Positions 5,986-7,495 of a stretch of 7,495 nucleotides of DNA are shown here, one piece after another. The notes beneath the pieces were generated by a model. It was not told where the DNA came from. It worked only from the letters and a program-made list of their open reading frames with translations, and searched no databases. The stretch spans positions 1 through 7,495 of the forward strand of contig JBHGBB010000188.1 in assembly GCA_041946755.1 (NCBI GenBank), written 5' to 3'. The stretch is from JBHGBB01 sp041946755. GTDB lineage: Bacteria; UBP4; UBA4092; JAOAEQ01. The translations under genes and the position numbers were made by a program. Position 1 is the stretch's first letter, and each line of letters begins with the position of its first letter.

Positions 5986-6582
5986 TTAAGTTATAAATTC
6001 GATATCAGAACTTCTTCTCCCTAAACGACCTCGGTCAACGATCCGAACCACATGGATATTCAGCTGCTGAATTTTCTCACTGCCAATGAGATTCATCATT
6101 TGGAATTTAATCTGATCTTCAATTCGTTTTCGCAATTCCGGAATACTCCGGTCTGACCACATGGTTACCCGAACATCCAATTTCCAGCCGGCAGTCGTTA
6201 ACGTAAGGTCTGGTTTCAGGTCCTTAACGCCATCGATTCCCCGACCGAATCGCTCGATATAATCTTCGATTGCCGCTGCAGAGACAACTACCGTTCCGGT
6301 TTCCGTTGTAACGGTCAAGGTTGGTGATAGACTATCTCCTCGAATCGCTAAATAGATGGTAAGTAAACTCACCAAGAGGAGAACTAATCCGATTAAAAAT
6401 GTAGTGACCCGGGTAGTCGGGTCCTGTCGCAACAAATCCAAATAGTTCTGAACAAGACTATCTACCGCATAACTACCGGAAGTATAAAACGAATAATGGA
6501 TTGCGACCGCGGTGAAAATCACCCCTACACTCAAAACCAATAAAATACAGATGGTAGCGGCTACTCTACGAATAAATTTCAT
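5986..6582 (-). CDS. amaP: Alkaline shock response membrane anchor protein (AmaP)
   Basis: The product has 198 residues and two membrane segments: about 8-29 (ATICILLVLSVGVIFTAVAI) and 61-81 (TFLIGLVLLLVSLLTIYLAI). A short polar stretch between them includes YLDLLRQDP. A soluble C-terminal domain (about 88-182) is followed by a basic end with RGRLGRR. This is the AmaP architecture; AmaP tethers Asp23 to the membrane. The soluble domain resembles Asp23 itself, with a G-V-V start (96-100), IDGVKDL (116-122), RSIPELRKRIEDQI (145-158) and LNIHVV (174-179). The ATG at 6582 follows the Asp23 gene by 14 bases. AGGAGAG, about 9-11 bases before it, overlaps that gene's TAG stop, so the two are tightly coupled. 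The DUF2273 gene follows. Confidence 0.9.
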   Translation of the reverse strand: MKFIRRVAATICILLVLSVGVIFTAVAIHYSFYTSGSYAVDSLVQNYLDLLRQDPTTRVTTFLIGLVLLLVSLLTIYLAIRGDSLSPTLTVTTETGTVVVSAAAIEDYIERFGRGIDGVKDLKPDLTLTTAGWKLDVRVTMWSDRSIPELRKRIEDQIKFQMMNLIGSEKIQQLNIHVVRIVDRGRLGRRSSDIEFIT

Positions 6583-6596
6583 GGTAGTCTTCTCTC

Positions 6597-6992
6597 CTAT
6601 CGCAAATGGCGAATATCAACTTCCGGTTCGCTTTGCCCGGTTTTTCTCGGTTGTACTCCTTCAATATTCACATTCACTTCTACCACTGATAATCCGGTCA
6701 TATTTTCCACCGCCCGCTTTACACTTTGCTGTACCAGATACGATACTTCCGGGATATTTCTGCCATATTCGACAATGATATATAAATCAATTGCGGTTTC
6801 TCCATTTCCGATCTCGACCTTAATTCCTTTATTGAAGCTTTTTCGTCCGAACACTTCTCCCAGTGAAAATCCGCCGCCTAACCCGACAATTCCATTTACT
6901 TCACTAGCCGCTATTCCGGCGATGATACCGACCACTTCATTCTGGATTCGAACCGCACCTAATTCACTTCTTCGGTCATTAACGGAAATCAT
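6597..6992 (-). CDS. Asp23/Gls24 family envelope stress protein
   Basis: The product is a soluble Asp23-family protein of 131 residues from the ATG at 6992, or 141 from the ATG at 7022. Family features are LGAVRIQNEVVGIIAGIAA followed by EVNGIVGL, then a glycine/serine-rich loop (GGGFSLGEVFG), a strand pair (GIKVEIGNGETAIDLYIIVEYG), IPEVSYLVQQSVKRAVENMTG, and a last strand VVEVNVNIEGV with a charged tail. Members coat the inner face of the membrane and are held there by AmaP, which is the next gene. The start is ambiguous. 6992 keeps the normal N terminus and has a weak AAGG 11 bases upstream; 7022 would add MFCGFKVNTD and leave a leader of only about 16 bases without a Shine-Dalgarno sequence. 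It is the first gene of the leftward operon, behind the promoter at 7045-7073. Paralogues exist in many genomes, so no exact gene symbol is given. Confidence 0.92.
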   Translation of the reverse strand: MISVNDRRSELGAVRIQNEVVGIIAGIAASEVNGIVGLGGGFSLGEVFGRKSFNKGIKVEIGNGETAIDLYIIVEYGRNIPEVSYLVQQSVKRAVENMTGLSVVEVNVNIEGVQPRKTGQSEPEVDIRHLR

Positions 6993-7044
6993 ATCGGTAT
7001 TTACCTTAAAACCACAAAACATTAATTGATGATTTATTCTATCA

Positions 7045-7073
7045 ATAATAAGTGGTTACCACAAAATTGTCAA
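7045..7073 (-). promoter_or_regulatory. Strong sigma-70-type promoter for the Asp23-AmaP-DUF2273 operon
   Basis: On the minus strand TTGACA (7073-7068) is a perfect -35 and TATTAT (7050-7045) a near-perfect -10, with an ideal 17-base spacer. Transcription would start near 7038. The spacer contains a palindrome GTGGT-T-ACCAC (7052-7062), a possible operator. ACCACAAAA occurs here (7058-7066) and again at 7011-7019, beside the upstream start codon. Confidence 0.8.
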
Positions 7074-7080
7074 GAGCTAT

Positions 7081-7094
7081 ACTATAGCTATAGT
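7081..7094. promoter_or_regulatory. Perfect 14-bp palindrome upstream of the Asp23-operon promoter
   Basis: ACTATAGCTATAGT is its own reverse complement. It lies 8 bases upstream of the -35 box of the leftward promoter, where an activator or repressor could bind. It contains TATAGT, which with TTGTCA (7067-7072) and a 16-base gap could form a rightward promoter, so part of the symmetry may be promoter-related. No known regulator motif is recognised. Confidence 0.5.
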
Positions 7095-7347
7095 CAATGA
7101 AATCAGCGATAACTCTTTTTTTAACCACATCAACTTACTTATATATTTTAACTTTTGAACCGGACTATTATCGCCAGTGTAATCGATCTAACCCTATAAA
7201 AATCAGCCGCTGAACTTGTTTCTGCTGGGTTACATAGAATAAAGAGAACACCGAATGCAATAGAATAATTTCGGTAAGTTTCCTATTTCTAAAAGCATAC
7301 TTTTTTTGATTTACTGAGAAATAAAATTTACAGCGTGCATATTTCTC

Positions 7348-7367
7348 TTGACAACTATTGCTATAAT
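7348..7367 (+). promoter_or_regulatory. Likely promoter of the pterin-binding-type gene
   Basis: TGCTATAAT (7359-7367) is a perfect extended -10 element, about 50 bases before the ATG at 7418. TTGACA lies at 7348-7353 but is only 8 bases away, too close to act as its -35, and no good -35 lies at the normal distance. Extended -10 promoters can work without one. CTATT-GCTAT-AATAG (7355-7369) makes a small inverted repeat over the element. The TTGACA could serve another start or be a protein-binding site. Confidence 0.5.
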
Positions 7368-7417
7368 AGGCTAAAAATATTACCTAATTTTATATTTTGT
7401 TCAATGAGGAAAACATT

Positions 7418-7495
7418 ATGGTTATTGTTGGAGAACGAATTAATACCAGCCGAAAAACAATTGACCCGGCGGTACGAAACCGGGATGCCGCATTT
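7418..7495 (+). CDS. Start of a pterin-binding (methyltetrahydrofolate methyltransferase / DHPS-like) protein, 3' end outside the window
   Basis: Only 26 codons are present. The start is clear: ATG at 7418 with GAGGA 7 bases before it. The first residues, MVIVGERINTSRK followed by a helix with RNRDAAF, resemble the N terminus of pterin-binding TIM-barrel proteins of the methyltetrahydrofolate:corrinoid methyltransferase group (AcsE- and MetH-domain-like), which typically begin (I/V)(I/V)GE(R/K)IN. The true dihydropteroate synthase branch is less likely but not excluded. These enzymes move a methyl group from methyltetrahydrofolate to a corrinoid protein. With so little sequence the branch and substrate remain open. 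Confidence 0.6.
   Translation, partial: MVIVGERINTSRKTIDPAVRNRDAAF

Larger units (their letters stand above)
7023..7417. other. Divergent intergenic region, 395 bases
   Basis: This AT-rich region separates the leftward Asp23 operon from the rightward gene at 7418. Its left edge holds the strong leftward promoter and a 14-bp palindrome; its right edge holds a likely rightward promoter. The ten bases CTCTTGACAA occur once in each direction near the two edges (7067-7076 on the minus strand, 7345-7354 on the plus strand). The middle (about 7100-7340) has two T7 runs (7116-7122 and 7301-7307) without convincing hairpins before them. I saw no tRNA, no recognisable riboswitch (the cobalamin B12 box was looked for by eye) and no convincing small gene. 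Confidence 0.6.

Noticed and set aside
7097..7213. A 38-codon plus-strand ORF starting MKSAITLFLTTS with a hydrophobic N terminus.
   Set aside because: No Shine-Dalgarno site, and the only nearby promoter-like sequence (TTGTCA-N16-TATAGT) would start transcription after the ATG. Length and composition fit chance in AT-rich DNA.
7348..7367. TTGACA plus TATAAT as a classical -35/-10 pair.
   Set aside because: They are only 8 bases apart. Kept only as an extended -10 promoter with a separate TTGACA word.
7100..7400. A cobalamin, SAM or folate riboswitch before the methyltransferase-like gene.
   Set aside because: No B12 box or other conserved riboswitch core could be recognised, and the likely promoter at 7348-7367 leaves a leader of only about 45 bases.

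Overview
This window comes from a moderately AT-rich bacterial chromosome. It is ordinary housekeeping and envelope DNA, with no mobile element, phage, CRISPR array or RNA gene that I can see. The lineage cannot be fixed from the sequence. One module is typical of Firmicutes and some candidate phyla: an Asp23 protein, an AmaP anchor and a DUF2273 membrane protein. Next to it sit two enzymes of ADP-heptose synthesis, which most often feeds lipopolysaccharide core. A LexA-type box of the GAAC-N4-GTTC class lies before a PcrA-type helicase gene. Arginine codons CGA and CGG are common, unlike classic low-GC Firmicutes. A diderm Firmicute or a deep-branching diderm phylum would fit all of this.

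Layout. Positions 1-1604 (+) hold the 3' part of a gene for a long TPR-repeat protein. It converges on a leftward series of eight genes. In transcription order from the right these are the Asp23 protein (about 6992 to 6597), AmaP (6582-5986), a DUF2273 protein (about 5943-5695), GmhA (5644-5078), RfaE2/HldC (4993-4499), PcrA/UvrD helicase (4429-2420), a small protein matching the detached C-terminal Tudor-like domain of PcrA with an acidic tail (2430-2083), and GatC (2000-1713). A 395-base divergent intergenic region (7023-7417) separates the Asp23 operon from a rightward gene starting at 7418. That gene is cut by the window end and begins like a pterin-binding (methyltetrahydrofolate/dihydropteroate-type) protein.

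How the genes work together. Asp23, AmaP and DUF2273 form a tight operon behind a strong promoter (TTGACA-N17-TATTAT); AmaP would anchor Asp23 at the membrane. GmhA and RfaE2 catalyse the first and a late step of ADP-heptose synthesis; the kinase, phosphatase and epimerase are not in the window. The helicase and the small Tudor-like protein overlap by 11 bases. A strong ribosome-binding site for the small protein lies inside the helicase gene, so the pair looks like a PcrA split into two translationally coupled polypeptides. GatC is an orphan here, with no gatA or gatB beside it.

The most interesting points are (1) the split PcrA with an acidic-tailed stand-alone domain, and (2) the unusual pcrA leader, which has a LexA-like box, then a long hairpin with seven U's running directly into the AUG, and no Shine-Dalgarno sequence. 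All functions are inferred from reading motifs; no database search was possible.
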